Source of the DNA: an uncultured Clostridia bacterium
GTDB lineage: Bacteria; Bacillota; Clostridia; Oscillospirales; Acutalibacteraceae
Direction of reading: 5' to 3'
NCBI GenBank assembly: GCA_947589575.1
Contig: CANQBM010000002.1
Coordinates: 124,001 to 188,000 of the forward strand
DNA length: 64,000 bases
Shown here: positions 1-8,878 of the stretch, in pieces
Position numbering within the stretch: position 1 is the stretch's first letter
How the letters are laid out: every line of letters starts with the position of its first letter
Position numbers and translations under genes: made by a program
The notes under the pieces: generated by a model
What the model saw: only the letters and a program-made list of their open reading frames with translations
What the model was told of the DNA's origin: nothing
Database searches by the model: none

Positions 1-1
1 C

Positions 2-976
2 ATTGGCGATTGGAATGTAAGCAAAGAGCTGTTTCCCAAAGGACTTAAACCTGTTTGCGATATGATAAAATCATACGGATTAATTCCGGGAATATGGTTT
101 GAAATGGAAAATGTTGCTCCTCTTTCTCAAATTTACAGTGAAACGAATCATCTGCTTTCCCGCTTCGGAACTCCGCTGAATGTATCTGAACACAGATTTC
201 TTGATTTGCGTGATGACTGGTGTGTAAAATATCTTGATGAAAAGGTGATTAAGTTTCTTCGTGAGAGCGGTTTTGGTTATTTAAAAATTGATTATAACGA
301 AAATATAGGTGTAGGATGTGACGGGGCAGAAAGTCTTGGAGAGGGACTTCGTCAATATGTGCTTGCAAGTCAAAATTACTTTAAGCGTATTAAAAAGCAA
401 CTGCCTGATTTGGTAATTGAAAACTGTGCAAGCGGGGGTCACAGGCTTGAACCGTCAACAATGGAGTTGTGCTCAATGTCAAGCTTTTCTGATGCTCACG
501 AATGCAAAAGTATTCCTATAATCGCCGCTAATCTTCACAGATTGATTAAACCGAGTCAAAGTCAAATTTGGGCAGTTCTTCGCGCGGACGATGATATTCA
601 CAGAACATATTACAGCCTTATTTCGGGCTTTTTGGGTCGTCTTTGTATCAGCGGCGAAATATTTGATTTGCCGCAGGAAAATTGGCAGATTGTCCTTGAC
701 GCCGTTAAATTCTATAATGAAATTAAACACATTATAAAATACGGCTTTACAAGAACAATTAACTGCAATGTTGAAGATTATAACGACCCAAAGGGTTATC
801 AGATTGTACTTCGTGAAACGGAAAATGACGCATTACTTATTGTACATACCTTTAAAAACGGTTCTAACCCGCCGATCGGTAGGTATCTTGAAAACCGAAA
901 TATCATAAAGATATTCGGCAGTAGTATTGACGCTGATTTTAGGAGCAGATGCTATCTTCTAAAAAAAATGGAATAA
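2..976 (+). CDS. alpha-galactosidase, GH36 family (5' end outside the window)
   Basis: The open frame runs in from the window edge: codons from base 2 read IGDWNVSKELFPKG before the first internal Met at 62, so the N-terminal part of the gene is missing. GH36 enzymes hydrolyse terminal alpha-1,6-galactose from raffinose-type sugars and galactomannan. Seen here are the GDW block, GIWFEME strand, the nucleophile strand LKIDYN (Asp near base 289) and the acid/base strand SFSDAHE (Asp near base 490), followed by a short C-terminal beta domain. There is no signal peptide to judge because the start is absent. The gene ends 12 bases before a hairpin. Family call is firm; the exact galactoside is inferred. 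Confidence 0.88.
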   Translation: MGDWNVSKELFPKGLKPVCDMIKSYGLIPGIWFEMENVAPLSQIYSETNHLLSRFGTPLNVSEHRFLDLRDDWCVKYLDEKVIKFLRESGFGYLKIDYNENIGVGCDGAESLGEGLRQYVLASQNYFKRIKKQLPDLVIENCASGGHRLEPSTMELCSMSSFSDAHECKSIPIIAANLHRLIKPSQSQIWAVLRADDDIHRTYYSLISGFLGRLCISGEIFDLPQENWQIVLDAVKFYNEIKHIIKYGFTRTINCNVEDYNDPKGYQIVLRETENDALLIVHTFKNGSNPPIGRYLENRNIIKIFGSSIDADFRSRCYLLKKME

Positions 977-987
977 GATTATGAAAA

Positions 988-1013
988 AATCCGAGAGCTG
1001 TTGCTCTCGGATT
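988..1013 (+). terminator. hairpin after the alpha-galactosidase
   Basis: A 10-bp inverted repeat (AATCCGAGAG / CTCTCGGATT) with a 6-base loop sits 12 bases after the stop codon. Only a short T run follows, so it may be a weak terminator or a 3'-end stabiliser. Confidence 0.6.
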
Positions 1014-1210
1014 AATTTACGGATAAAATCTTTTCACTTTTGAATTTACAGGCATGCAGTCTATACCGCATACGCTGTAATTTTCCATAATTCAAATCTC
1101 TTTTATAATAATATAAATATTTTATATCTTTTGTAAACAGTTTGCTTTAATTTTTGAGTTATCGGTCGTATTTTCCACAAGATTGATGTTGTGGCAAAGG
1201 ATGAAATCGG

Positions 1211-1363
1211 TTACTGAAAACGAAAACACTTTATAATATGCAAAGTGCTTTTTAAGTTTTTATTTTTTTGATTTCTTTCAATTTCTTCTATCAATTTATC
1301 AATGTTAAATTCACCATCAAGTATAGTGTCATCCTCACTGAATGTTTGTAATCTTAAACCCAT
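1211..1363 (-). CDS. possible 50-residue small protein beyond the leader-distal end of the CRISPR array
   Basis: An ATG at 1363 reads MGLRLQTFSEDDTILDGEF and ends at a TAA at 1211. A good ribosome site (GAAAGGA, about 8 bases upstream) precedes it. The N-terminal half is acidic, then comes an amphipathic helix-like stretch (IDKLIEEIERNQKNKN) and a basic tail. I do not recognise the family. It lies on the same strand as the array and cas genes, about 110 bases past the oldest repeat, so array transcription could run into it. It may be a real small gene, a remnant of a larger one, or chance. Confidence 0.35.
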   Translation of the reverse strand: MGLRLQTFSEDDTILDGEFNIDKLIEEIERNQKNKNLKSTLHIIKCFRFQ

Positions 1364-1475
1364 AATCTTTTCCTTTCTCTAAAAGTGATTTTGAAAAGTT
1401 ATTTAACATTTTAATGTCATATTGTTTATAATTTGGATTTTTTGCTTTGAACTGTTTTAATTGCTTCTTTATATA

Positions 1476-2629
1476 GTTTTACTACCTTATGAAATTACAC
1501 TACTCTCAAACTAATCCTAAGACCGTTAATATTAAAGGTGGGTTTTACTACCTTATGAAATTACACTACTCTCAAACCATTTCTCCGCCTCGCTTTCAAG
1601 CCATTTCGTTTTACTAACTTATGAAATTACACTACTCTCAAACGTGCGTATCATCAGCGTTATGGGTATTTTTGTTTTACTACCTTATGAAATTACACTA
1701 CTCTCAAACATCGTATTTTGCTGTCAACCGTGCAAGCCGTTTTACTACCTTATGAAATTACACTACTCTCAAACTTATAAAAACGGTCAATATAATTGCG
1801 AAAAGTTTTACTACCTTATGAAATTACACTACTCTCAAACTTGCAGGCGAGATAAGGCAATCAAATTATGTTTTACTACCTTATGAAATTACACTACTCT
1901 CAAACCACTCTGCACAGTTTTCGGAGACCCGTCCAGTTTTACTACCTTATGAAATTACACTACTCTCAAACAATGAGCTTCATCGCAATAGCAGAAGCTA
2001 GTTTTACTACCTTATGAAATTACACTACTCTCAAACAAGGTATCGTTGTGTAGCTTCTGTTACCTCGTTTTACTACCTTATGAAATTACACTACTCTCAA
2101 ACAAGTTGTTCATCAGTTCCGTCAACAGTTTTGTTTTACTACCTTATGAAATTACACTACTCTCAAACAAATTCATCAGTAACGACAATAAACGGCTTGT
2201 TTTACTACCTTATGAAATTACACTACTCTCAAACTGTTTAATGACGATTTTAAATGTATTGATAGTTTTACTACCTTATGAAATTACACTACTCTCAAAC
2301 AAATATAAATCCGTTGACTTTTATATTTAGTTTTACTACCTTATGAAATTACACTACTCTCAAACCGCAGGCGAGATACGGCAATCAATCTCTGCGTTTT
2401 ACTACCTTATGAAATTACACTACTCTCAAACGAAAGGAAAGTGTATCTTGTAACCACAATTGTTTTACTACCTTATGAAATTACACTACTCTCAAACATG
2501 GTAATGAGCCGAACGTTGAAACAACCTGTTTTACTACCTTATGAAATTACACTACTCTCAAACTGTTGTAACAGATGTCAGTCCTGCTTTTGTGTTTTAC
2601 TACCTTATGAAATTACACTACTCTCAAAC
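1476..2629 (-). CRISPR. type II-A CRISPR array, 18 repeats and 17 spacers
   Basis: Eighteen 36-base repeats start at 1476, 1542, 1608, 1674, 1739, 1805, 1870, 1936, 2001, 2067, 2133, 2199, 2265, 2330, 2396, 2462, 2528 and 2594. They are separated by 29- or 30-base spacers, the usual length for Cas9 systems. Read on the minus strand the repeat begins GTTTGAGAGTAGTGT and ends GGTAGTAAAAC. Transcription is taken as minus because the cas genes are minus, the leader motif abuts the right end, and only this orientation pairs with the tracrRNA. All repeats are identical except the third from the left, which has A for C at 1617; it sits near the old, leader-distal end, where decay is expected. Spacers at 1841-1869 and 2366-2395 are near copies of each other. 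Confidence 0.98.
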
Positions 2630-2710
2630 CTCAAATGACAGTAAACAACGGGCACTACAAACCGTTGGGTATTGCATAAGATAAATTTTATTATATATCA
2701 GATTGACAAA
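2630..2710 (-). promoter_or_regulatory. CRISPR leader with leader-anchoring motif
   Basis: This 81-base AT-rich stretch separates csn2 from the first repeat. On the minus strand its last seven bases, directly against the repeat, are ATTTGAG (2630-2636). That is the leader-anchoring sequence known from type II-A systems such as Streptococcus thermophilus, which directs Cas1-Cas2 integration. New spacers should therefore enter at 2629, making the right-hand spacers the youngest. I could not pick out one convincing array promoter, so the array may also be read from the csn2 side. Confidence 0.8.
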
Positions 2711-3376
2711 TTAATCAATAATTTCACATAAATCCTCATCAACAATATATATTTTTTCATATTGCGATGAAACAAAAGATTTTTTATTTTCAATCAAAAG
2801 AATGTTTATATTTTGATAAATCAATTCCTTATAAAGCTGATTCAGCTCATCAGCGCTAAAACAATTATGAATATTCAATAAGACAAAACATTTAACTGTT
2901 GAATATTTTTTTATAACAATCATAAAATCAAGTAACCTGTTAAGCAGATTGCCGTTAACCACAGGTTTAAAGTTTTGAATTTTCATCAAGTCTATAATAT
3001 CAAGCTCATCTTTAAATTCAAAGTCGAAATCATAACTCTGCGAGAGCATTTCAAGGTAACAAAGTACGTTTGTTTTAATCTTCATTGTATCTTCGGTTAA
3101 AAATGTATTTGCATGCTCTGACAAATCCTCATATATTTTTTTCATAAAAGCGCCCGAAAAATCAATACTGAATATATCCGAAATAAAGCATACGTTATTC
3201 TTGAAACTTATTTTAGAATAATTTTCGGAAAACACTATATCCTTTTCCTCAATACATCCGTCATAAAAATTTTTAACCGTTTTTCTGTAAAGAGAATGAT
3301 TTTCAATACATAACACACTTATTTTATTTTTTGACAAATCAATAGGTTTTGACATAAATTCAAAGCTTACCATCAT
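2711..3376 (-). CDS. csn2: Csn2, type II-A adaptation protein
   Basis: The 221-residue product has the length of the short Csn2 family (SpyCsn2 is 220). Csn2 forms a tetrameric ring that binds double-stranded DNA ends and is needed with Cas1, Cas2 and Cas9 to acquire spacers. The N-terminal beta region includes [12 protein letters not shown], followed by a helical middle (residues about 80-130) and a C-terminal Rossmann-like end ([21 protein letters not shown]). Its start overlaps the cas2 stop by 4 bases (ATGA), so translation is coupled. Its presence, with no cas4, defines subtype II-A. Confidence 0.9.
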   Translation of the reverse strand: MMVSFEFMSKPIDLSKNKISVLCIENHSLYRKTVKNFYDGCIEEKDIVFSENYSKISFKNNVCFISDIFSIDFSGAFMKKIYEDLSEHANTFLTEDTMKIKTNVLCYLEMLSQSYDFDFEFKDELDIIDLMKIQNFKPVVNGNLLNRLLDFMIVIKKYSTVKCFVLLNIHNCFSADELNQLYKELIYQNINILLIENKKSFVSSQYEKIYIVDEDLCEIID

Positions 3377-3693
3377 AATATCAACAACCTTTCATCTGTG
3401 TCCACAACATTACTGTTGCATTTACCCGAAATGAACTCCATTTTTGAAAACTGTTTTTCCGTAACAGACAATATTTGAACACAACCGCTTTCAGGACGGG
3501 ATTTTTTCACCTCATTAATTATTTGCGACACTTGAGTGGAATTAAGGGCAAGCTTTGCGTAAACCGACTCCTGTATCATCATAAAACCGTCTTTAATTAA
3601 AAATTTTCTGAATTTCCTGTAATTTCTTTTGTCTGAAGCTGTCACTGTGGGTAAATCAAAAAATACAATAACTCTCATAAATCTATAACTCAT
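3373..3693 (-). CDS. cas2: Cas2, CRISPR adaptation endoribonuclease-fold protein
   Basis: The product is 106 residues from the first ATG, or 101 from the second ([11 protein letters not shown] at residue 6), which matches the usual Cas2 N-terminus better. The ferredoxin-like fold is visible: the beta1 strand VIVFFDLP with the conserved Asp, the helix following [14 protein letters not shown], and the C-terminal strand ERLLIL used for docking on Cas1. Cas2 is the structural core of the Cas1-Cas2 integrase. The first start overlaps the end of cas1 by 11 bases, so the two are translated together. Confidence 0.94.
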   Translation of the reverse strand: MSYRFMRVIVFFDLPTVTASDKRNYRKFRKFLIKDGFMMIQESVYAKLALNSTQVSQIINEVKKSRPESGCVQILSVTEKQFSKMEFISGKCNSNVVDTDERLLIL

Positions 3694-4558
3694 ATTGATA
3701 AAACTTTATATCGGCGGTATCGCCGCTTTCAATTGCCTCAAAAACGCTTTTTGCATAAATTTTAATTACATTTAACAAATTTTGTTTTTTTCCGTCAACA
3801 AAAAGCTCCATACTTAACAAGGAAAGAATAAAATGTTTTTCATTGGTATCAAACTTTGTCGGATTAAAATTTTTAACCGCGCGATCAATAACAGGTCTAA
3901 ACGGCTCCATCAAATCGCATCCGAAATTAAACTGATTAAACATATTATTATGAAAAAGTCCAAGCATAGTTGAATATCCGTTGCAAACAATTTCTCTGTT
4001 AAAACAAGACAAAATTATACTGTAACCGTAATTCAGCATTGCGTTTACCGGGCACTCATCATTTCTTGAAAATTTTTTGCCGAACATTGCATTGAAATAT
4101 ACTTTTGCAGCATGACCTTCCCTGTTTGATTCGTCATTAAATTCCATCTCGTTAATATAGTCATATAGTAAATCAGCCCCGTTTAAACGAAAATAATCAA
4201 GATTTTCAGCTTGCATTTTTATTTTTTGTGTAACGATGGAAGTCCAGACTGCCTGCTTATTTATTTCAGTCCATTCAAGTTGAGTCCTGAATTTCAGTGA
4301 ACAATCATGGCATCCGTAATAGGGTACAAGCTCGGAGGACGGATTTTGCTTTTCATCACAAAAAATGACCTTGATTTTTTGTTTTGTTATCTCGCTGAGT
4401 AAAGCCGTGGTAATGGAGGAAGCGGTGTTTTCAATAATCAAAACAGAAATTTCACTGATATGTACACGGACTGTACTTTCGCAATCACGCACCACCATAT
4501 AACCAAGTCTCAAATCAATTTTTGACGGTTTTGAAATCACCACTGTTCTCCATCCCAT
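3683..4558 (-). CDS. cas1: Cas1, type II CRISPR integrase
   Basis: The 291-residue protein has the type II Cas1 layout: an N-terminal beta domain (to about residue 75) and a helical catalytic domain. Likely metal ligands, by position against SpyCas1 (E149/H205/E220), are E147 in [17 protein letters not shown]203 in [10 protein letters not shown] and E218 in [12 protein letters not shown]. Cas1 inserts new spacers at the leader-repeat junction. The gene follows cas9 with a 10-base gap and overlaps cas2, so cas9-cas1-cas2-csn2 reads as one operon. Confidence 0.97.
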   Translation of the reverse strand: MGWRTVVISKPSKIDLRLGYMVVRDCESTVRVHISEISVLIIENTASSITTALLSEITKQKIKVIFCDEKQNPSSELVPYYGCHDCSLKFRTQLEWTEINKQAVWTSIVTQKIKMQAENLDYFRLNGADLLYDYINEMEFNDESNREGHAAKVYFNAMFGKKFSRNDECPVNAMLNYGYSIILSCFNREIVCNGYSTMLGLFHNNMFNQFNFGCDLMEPFRPVIDRAVKNFNPTKFDTNEKHFILSLLSMELFVDGKKQNLLNVIKIYAKSVFEAIESGDTADIKFYQYEL

Positions 4559-4568
4559 AACATTCTCC

Positions 4569-7500
4569 TTATTTAAGTAAATTTATTTCGTTTTCAAACA
4601 ATCCCGTAATAGATTGATTTATAAGCTTAAACGATTTATATGACGGTTGAATTTTGTTACTTATTGTGGTTACACCGCTTTTTTTCGCTTCGCCGATTGC
4701 AGTTAAATCTCCGCTTAACGCGTTAGCGTGGATAATATTGATTATCTGCATAAGGGTATAACATTGGCTGTATAATGAAAGTTTTTCAAAAACATTTTTC
4801 TTTTCGGTTAATGTGTTTGCAAGCCTTCCAAATTTTACACCGTATATAGCGTTTTTCATTTTGTCTGTTAATACATCATACAAATCCAAATTTTCCTGTA
4901 ATGTTATTCCATCGAAAGAAGTTATTTCTTTTTCACACCTAAGCTCAACGCATTTTGCAAGATAGTTTGAAATCTTTTTAACATATCTCTCCAAATTATA
5001 ATTAAGCACGAGCTGAACAGCCGGTTTACATCCGATTACCGCTCCGTTGTTCTTCTTACTGCTTATATGCATCCTAAATCCATCAAGACTGATAAGCGCG
5101 TTATACTTGATACAAGGAATGATTATTTTAACATTATCTACCCCAAGCCGTTTTGACATAAACAATTCGGGATTGTTTTTATATTCTTTTTCAATGTACA
5201 AATCAACAGGTTCAAAGGAACGAATCAATTTTCCCTTTTTATCTTTATATTCAACAAATGAAAAATAGGTTGATGTCGGTCTGTTGTAACCGCCGTATTT
5301 ACTGATTTCCAAACCTTTTTTGAGCGGAACCTGACCATTGCCCTTTTTCAAAGGCATTTGATCAAACAGACCACCTTTCTGTTTGTAGGCATACCTCGTA
5401 AATCTAATATTATTTTTAGACAAAATTGATTTCACTGCATTAAGGGTTTCATCGTTTTCCGCAACCCACGCGCCCGGAGTGGAATAGTCGAATAACCTGT
5501 TAATACTCCAAATGCCATTTTGGATATTGTTTATAAAATAACTTTGTCTTGCTTTAACCGTATAAACATTTCCTACAACAATATTCAGGTACGCGTCTTT
5601 TGCATGGTGGAAATCATTAACATCACGGCTTTTAATAATATCAAAATCTCTTCTGAAATCAGAAACAAGTCCTGCTTTTATATTTTCAATATCCGTGTTA
5701 GGATAGCGGTTTTTTAAAAGCTGTGCAACCGCTTTTGTAGACTGCCTTGTTTCAACAAGCTGTCTTGCAACAAATGAAGATAACTCTTCGTCAGTCAAAG
5801 CGGAATTTCTTGTAAGTCTGTCAAACTTTCTCTTGCTGATTAAGCCCTTTGAAAGCAACATTTTCCAAAACGGCATCATTTCTGTTCTTATGTTTTCGGC
5901 AACAGGATATTTATTTCCTTTTACTTCGTTGGCGGTTTTAAAAACAAGCACTCTGTTATCAAGACTATCGTCCTTTATCTTAGAACGAGGATAAATATGG
6001 TCAATATCATAAATGTTTTTGTTATAAAGATTTTCAAAATCTATAGCTTTACCTGTATACATACATTTACCGAATTGAGTAAAATACAGGAATAACGCAT
6101 CGCGCCTAAATTCATTTTCATCTGTATTGCACAGTTTTTCATAAAGCGCACTTTCATCTTTTTTGCAATATTTATAAAGTTCAAGCAGTCTTTGCTTTCT
6201 TGTTACCGTCCTCTTTTTTTCGCCCTCAGATTTTGCAACCTCAATAAAAATCTTTTTAGGAGCACTGCCCTGTATTTTAACGATTTCCTCTACAATTTGC
6301 ATTGCCTGGTATACCGGACGTTTTATTTTAGGGGAAACATAGAGCTTGTCCACTTCCTCTTTCAGAGACGTAAATTCTATTGCTCCGTTTTCATTATCAA
6401 TATTATCCTTAAAATCATAATTTTTGCTGAGCAGCTGCATTAAATTATCATTTGTTTCCCAAAGCGCGTGAATGATATTAACATATTCTCCGCTTTCAGG
6501 TAAAACAGAATGTATTCCGGTCAGCAATTTTGCGGAAAGCCTGCCCCAGCCGGTATATTTAAGCTTCAATATTTTAATAATATCGTCATTTGAAATCTTA
6601 CCGCCGTATTTTTTCATAAGACGTTTTTTAAGCAGCTTTTTATCTTCACCGAAAATAGTAATTGCTTTTATGATTTCTTCCTTATCGGAATCGGGTAAAT
6701 CAAGAAAAGCCAAATCTCTAAACGGTTTTAAATTACTTTTAAAATCGCCGTCAATACCCGTGATTTCAACATCATCAAAGTTATGAAGTTCAAGATATTT
6801 TTTTAATGTTGAACATTTTACTTTGTTTTTCTTTAGGAACAAATCATTGTAAATATTCTGTTTCAACTCAACAGATATACTTTTTCCGTCAATTTTAAGA
6901 TTATTTAATTCATTGAGTACAGTAAAAGCAGAATATAATAGCGAATTTTTCGCAATGACATCTTCTTTCGGTAAATAGGTGCATTTACTTGTAAGGTTGT
7001 CAATAAAATTTTCGGCGCTCTTGTCAATATCAACAACAGATTCAAAGTTCCAAGGATATATCTTTTCGTTAGTTCTGACAACCCAGCTTCTTTCGCTGTG
7101 GCTGTTGAGAGGACCTACATAATAAGGGATTCTAAAATTAAATATATCTATAATTTTTTCGCTTATTGTTTTATTGTTTTCATCTTTTTTTGTCAAAAAC
7201 GGCAGATAGGCTTCTGCATTTTTCAGTATAACCTTTAATTCATCTCTGTTTAACTGCATGGGTATAACTGAATTATCCTTTGTAACAGCTTTAGGCAAAA
7301 ATGAATTGCTTGATATTTCCGCATACATTTTACAGTACCGCTCATCAGCCGGTTCTTTAGGCAGTTGCTTTCTTAAAAATTCACAAAACAGTTCCTGTGA
7401 ACATTTTTTGGCAACAGCTTCTTTTTTTGAATATCCCGAATAAGCAAGGTAATTAGGCGTCTTTTCATTGTTTACATTGAAAATAAGATCGTATTTCTCG

Positions 7501-8507
7501 GGTACATAAGTTTTAACATATTCTTTCAAAAGCTTTAAATCATTCTTATGCTTGTTATATGTATCCACCTTTGAAAAAGAAATATATTTTTCACTGTTTA
7601 AAATATCTGCGAGAACAGCCCAATCATAGATTGATTTAATCATTTCAACAAGTTCAAATTTTTCACCAAAAGTATTTTCATAAACAGCCTTCTTATCATC
7701 ATAACCGCTTTTAAATGTTATGCTTTTTGCTTCACTGTCATCATATTCATACGTATCAAAAAGGTCTTTTGCTTTTGCCGTACCGCCCGAAAGTAAAACA
7801 ACAACAGCTAATTCAAAGGTATTGTCCCTTTTATTAAGATTAAACTCCTTGGCAAGAAGATCTTTTTTCTTTGTAACAGTTAAAGAACGCTCCTTGAGGA
7901 TTTCTTCAATCCTTGACAAGTCACTGTTATAAAACCCATTTGAATCATAATTATCTTTTATGTAGATATTCAGGTCATTCCATATCGAAGAAAAATCGGA
8001 GTTGCCGTTTTGTCCTAACTCTTCGTTATCGAACAAAAAGTGACCTCTGTTTTTTATTATGTGGCTTACCGCAAGATAAACAAGACGAACATCATGATAT
8101 GACGCATCTTCAACAAGCTCTTTTCTTAAGTGATAAACAGTGGGATATTTCTTAAAATAATCTGTATCAGTAAAATCTTTATCATTAAATAACGAATACT
8201 TACCGTCTACGCTTTTATCCCCGTTGTAAAAAGAGCTTTCTTTAAGACGTTGAAAAAAAGCTGTATCTTTTTTTGAGATTTCTTCATTAAAAATCATTTC
8301 AAGGCACTGCTGCCTGAATTTATTTCTCTCTGTTCTGCGTCTTGTTCCTCTAAAGATTCTTCTTTCAACAGCGGTTTTTCCGCTGTCCAGAAGTCTTATT
8401 CCCCACATAGCATTACCTTTAAATTTAGGTATGTTGTATTCTTCGTCGGTAACTGCCCATCCTATTGAATCTGTTCCCAAATCCAATCCTATAAAATAAT
8501 TTTTCAT
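4569..8507 (-). CDS. cas9: Cas9, type II-A RNA-guided endonuclease
   Basis: At 1312 residues it is a little shorter than SpyCas9 (1368). RuvC-I is at the N-terminus (FIGLDLGTDSIGWAV, Asp9). The Arg-rich bridge helix follows near residues 48-66 (ERRIFRGTRRRTERNKFR). RuvC-II has Glu756 (IFIEVAKSE), HNH has Asp836/His837 (YDIDHIYPRS) with Asn851, and RuvC-III has His967/His968/Asp971 (FHHAKDAYLN). All nuclease residues are present, so it should cut both strands. The last ~250 residues would hold the PAM-interacting domain; the PAM cannot be read from sequence. The start is fixed by AAGGAGG 5 bases upstream. It heads the cas operon, with the tracrRNA divergent and immediately upstream. Confidence 0.98.
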   Translation of the reverse strand: MKNYFIGLDLGTDSIGWAVTDEEYNIPKFKGNAMWGIRLLDSGKTAVERRIFRGTRRRTERNKFRQQCLEMIFNEEISKKDTAFFQRLKESSFYNGDKSVDGKYSLFNDKDFTDTDYFKKYPTVYHLRKELVEDASYHDVRLVYLAVSHIIKNRGHFLFDNEELGQNGNSDFSSIWNDLNIYIKDNYDSNGFYNSDLSRIEEILKERSLTVTKKKDLLAKEFNLNKRDNTFELAVVVLLSGGTAKAKDLFDTYEYDDSEAKSITFKSGYDDKKAVYENTFGEKFELVEMIKSIYDWAVLADILNSEKYISFSKVDTYNKHKNDLKLLKEYVKTYVPEKYDLIFNVNNEKTPNYLAYSGYSKKEAVAKKCSQELFCEFLRKQLPKEPADERYCKMYAEISSNSFLPKAVTKDNSVIPMQLNRDELKVILKNAEAYLPFLTKKDENNKTISEKIIDIFNFRIPYYVGPLNSHSERSWVVRTNEKIYPWNFESVVDIDKSAENFIDNLTSKCTYLPKEDVIAKNSLLYSAFTVLNELNNLKIDGKSISVELKQNIYNDLFLKKNKVKCSTLKKYLELHNFDDVEITGIDGDFKSNLKPFRDLAFLDLPDSDKEEIIKAITIFGEDKKLLKKRLMKKYGGKISNDDIIKILKLKYTGWGRLSAKLLTGIHSVLPESGEYVNIIHALWETNDNLMQLLSKNYDFKDNIDNENGAIEFTSLKEEVDKLYVSPKIKRPVYQAMQIVEEIVKIQGSAPKKIFIEVAKSEGEKKRTVTRKQRLLELYKYCKKDESALYEKLCNTDENEFRRDALFLYFTQFGKCMYTGKAIDFENLYNKNIYDIDHIYPRSKIKDDSLDNRVLVFKTANEVKGNKYPVAENIRTEMMPFWKMLLSKGLISKRKFDRLTRNSALTDEELSSFVARQLVETRQSTKAVAQLLKNRYPNTDIENIKAGLVSDFRRDFDIIKSRDVNDFHHAKDAYLNIVVGNVYTVKARQSYFINNIQNGIWSINRLFDYSTPGAWVAENDETLNAVKSILSKNNIRFTRYAYKQKGGLFDQMPLKKGNGQVPLKKGLEISKYGGYNRPTSTYFSFVEYKDKKGKLIRSFEPVDLYIEKEYKNNPELFMSKRLGVDNVKIIIPCIKYNALISLDGFRMHISSKKNNGAVIGCKPAVQLVLNYNLERYVKKISNYLAKCVELRCEKEITSFDGITLQENLDLYDVLTDKMKNAIYGVKFGRLANTLTEKKNVFEKLSLYSQCYTLMQIINIIHANALSGDLTAIGEAKKSGVTTISNKIQPSYKSFKLINQSITGLFENEINLLK

Positions 8508-8517
8508 AAAAACCTCC

Positions 8518-8546
8518 TTGACAAAATGTCATTTTTGATTTATACT
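8518..8546 (+). promoter_or_regulatory. tracrRNA promoter
   Basis: A near-perfect vegetative promoter: TTGACA at 8518-8523, a 17-base spacer, TATACT at 8541-8546. The start should fall near 8551-8554. The -35 box overlaps, on the opposite strand, the cas9 ribosome binding site (8513-8519), so the two genes share sequence. Confidence 0.85.
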
Positions 8547-8550
8547 TAAG

Positions 8551-8670
8551 GCAGTCTCAATACTACCTATGAGATTGCACTACAAGTTCAAATAAAAATT
8601 TATTCAAATCGCCGTTTACGGCATCACAGTGTGTGATTCGGGACCTACATACGTAGGTCTTATTTTTTTT
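8551..8670 (+). ncRNA. tracrRNA of the type II-A system
   Basis: Bases 8561-8593 form the anti-repeat. UCAAAU (8588-8593) pairs with the repeat start GUUUGA (lower stem). AAGU (8584-8587) faces GA as the SpyCas9-type bulge. CACUAC (8578-8583) and the upstream AUGAGAUUG and ACUACCU then pair with the rest of the repeat, with a few wobbles and one bulged A. Downstream come a nexus-like AT hairpin (AATAAAAATTTATT), a GCCG/CGGC hairpin (8611-8622), an ATCACA/TGTGAT hairpin (about 8623-8637) and a terminator. Length about 120. The pairing was worked out by eye and fits only the minus-strand reading of the array. Confidence 0.92.
8642..8670 (+). terminator. tracrRNA intrinsic terminator
   Basis: Stem GACCTAC / GTAGGTC (7 bp) with an ATAC loop, followed by TTATTTTTTTT. 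On the opposite strand no U-run follows, so it should stop only plus-strand transcripts. Confidence 0.9.
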
Positions 8671-8688
8671 GCTGTGTATCACAAATTA

Positions 8689-8716
8689 AGTATAACATAA
8701 AACAAAAATATTTCAA
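8689..8716 (-). promoter_or_regulatory. candidate cas9 operon promoter
   Basis: On the minus strand TTGAAA (8716-8711), a 16-base spacer and TATACT (8694-8689) form a good promoter. A start near 8683 would give a roughly 175-base cas9 leader that is antisense to the whole tracrRNA. No better match lies between this and the cas9 start. The call rests on consensus match only. Confidence 0.55.
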
Positions 8717-8834
8717 AACTGTTTTAAGAAATAATCTTTTAAATAGTATCGTTTACTAATAGTTTGATTATTTGCTTTTAGTTACATAACAACATTTTCT
8801 GCAAAATTAATACTGCAGTAAAATTCTAAGATAT

Positions 8835-8876
8835 AAAAAATAAACGTCAGCAGAAATCTGCTGGCGTTTATTTTTT
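8835..8876 (-). terminator. terminator after rubredoxin gene
   Basis: A long inverted repeat (AAACGCCAGCAG / CTGCTGACGTTT on the minus strand, one mismatch) with an ATTT loop is followed by TATTTTTT. It begins 3 bases after the rubredoxin stop. A/T runs on both sides mean it could also act on plus-strand read-through from the tracrRNA side. Confidence 0.85.
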
Positions 8877-8878
8877 AC

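Noticed and set aside
1972-2066. Complementary 9-base stretches (CAGAAGCTA and TAGCTTCTG) in neighbouring spacers
   Set aside because: Too short to mean more than chance between unrelated spacers.
1644-2638. Several open frames of 65-94 codons inside the CRISPR array
   Set aside because: They are made of the repeat itself (peptide unit YYLMKLHYSQT or VLLPYEITLLSN) with spacers between, no ribosome site, and no sense outside the array.
4569-8507. Many antisense frames inside cas9 (for example 6472-6786)
   Set aside because: They have no ribosome sites and unlikely compositions; the sense strand explains the whole region.
8641-8660. Palindrome GACCTACATACGTAGGTC as a tRNA or repressor site
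   Set aside because: It is the tracrRNA terminator: a stem, a tetraloop and a U-run in the right place.
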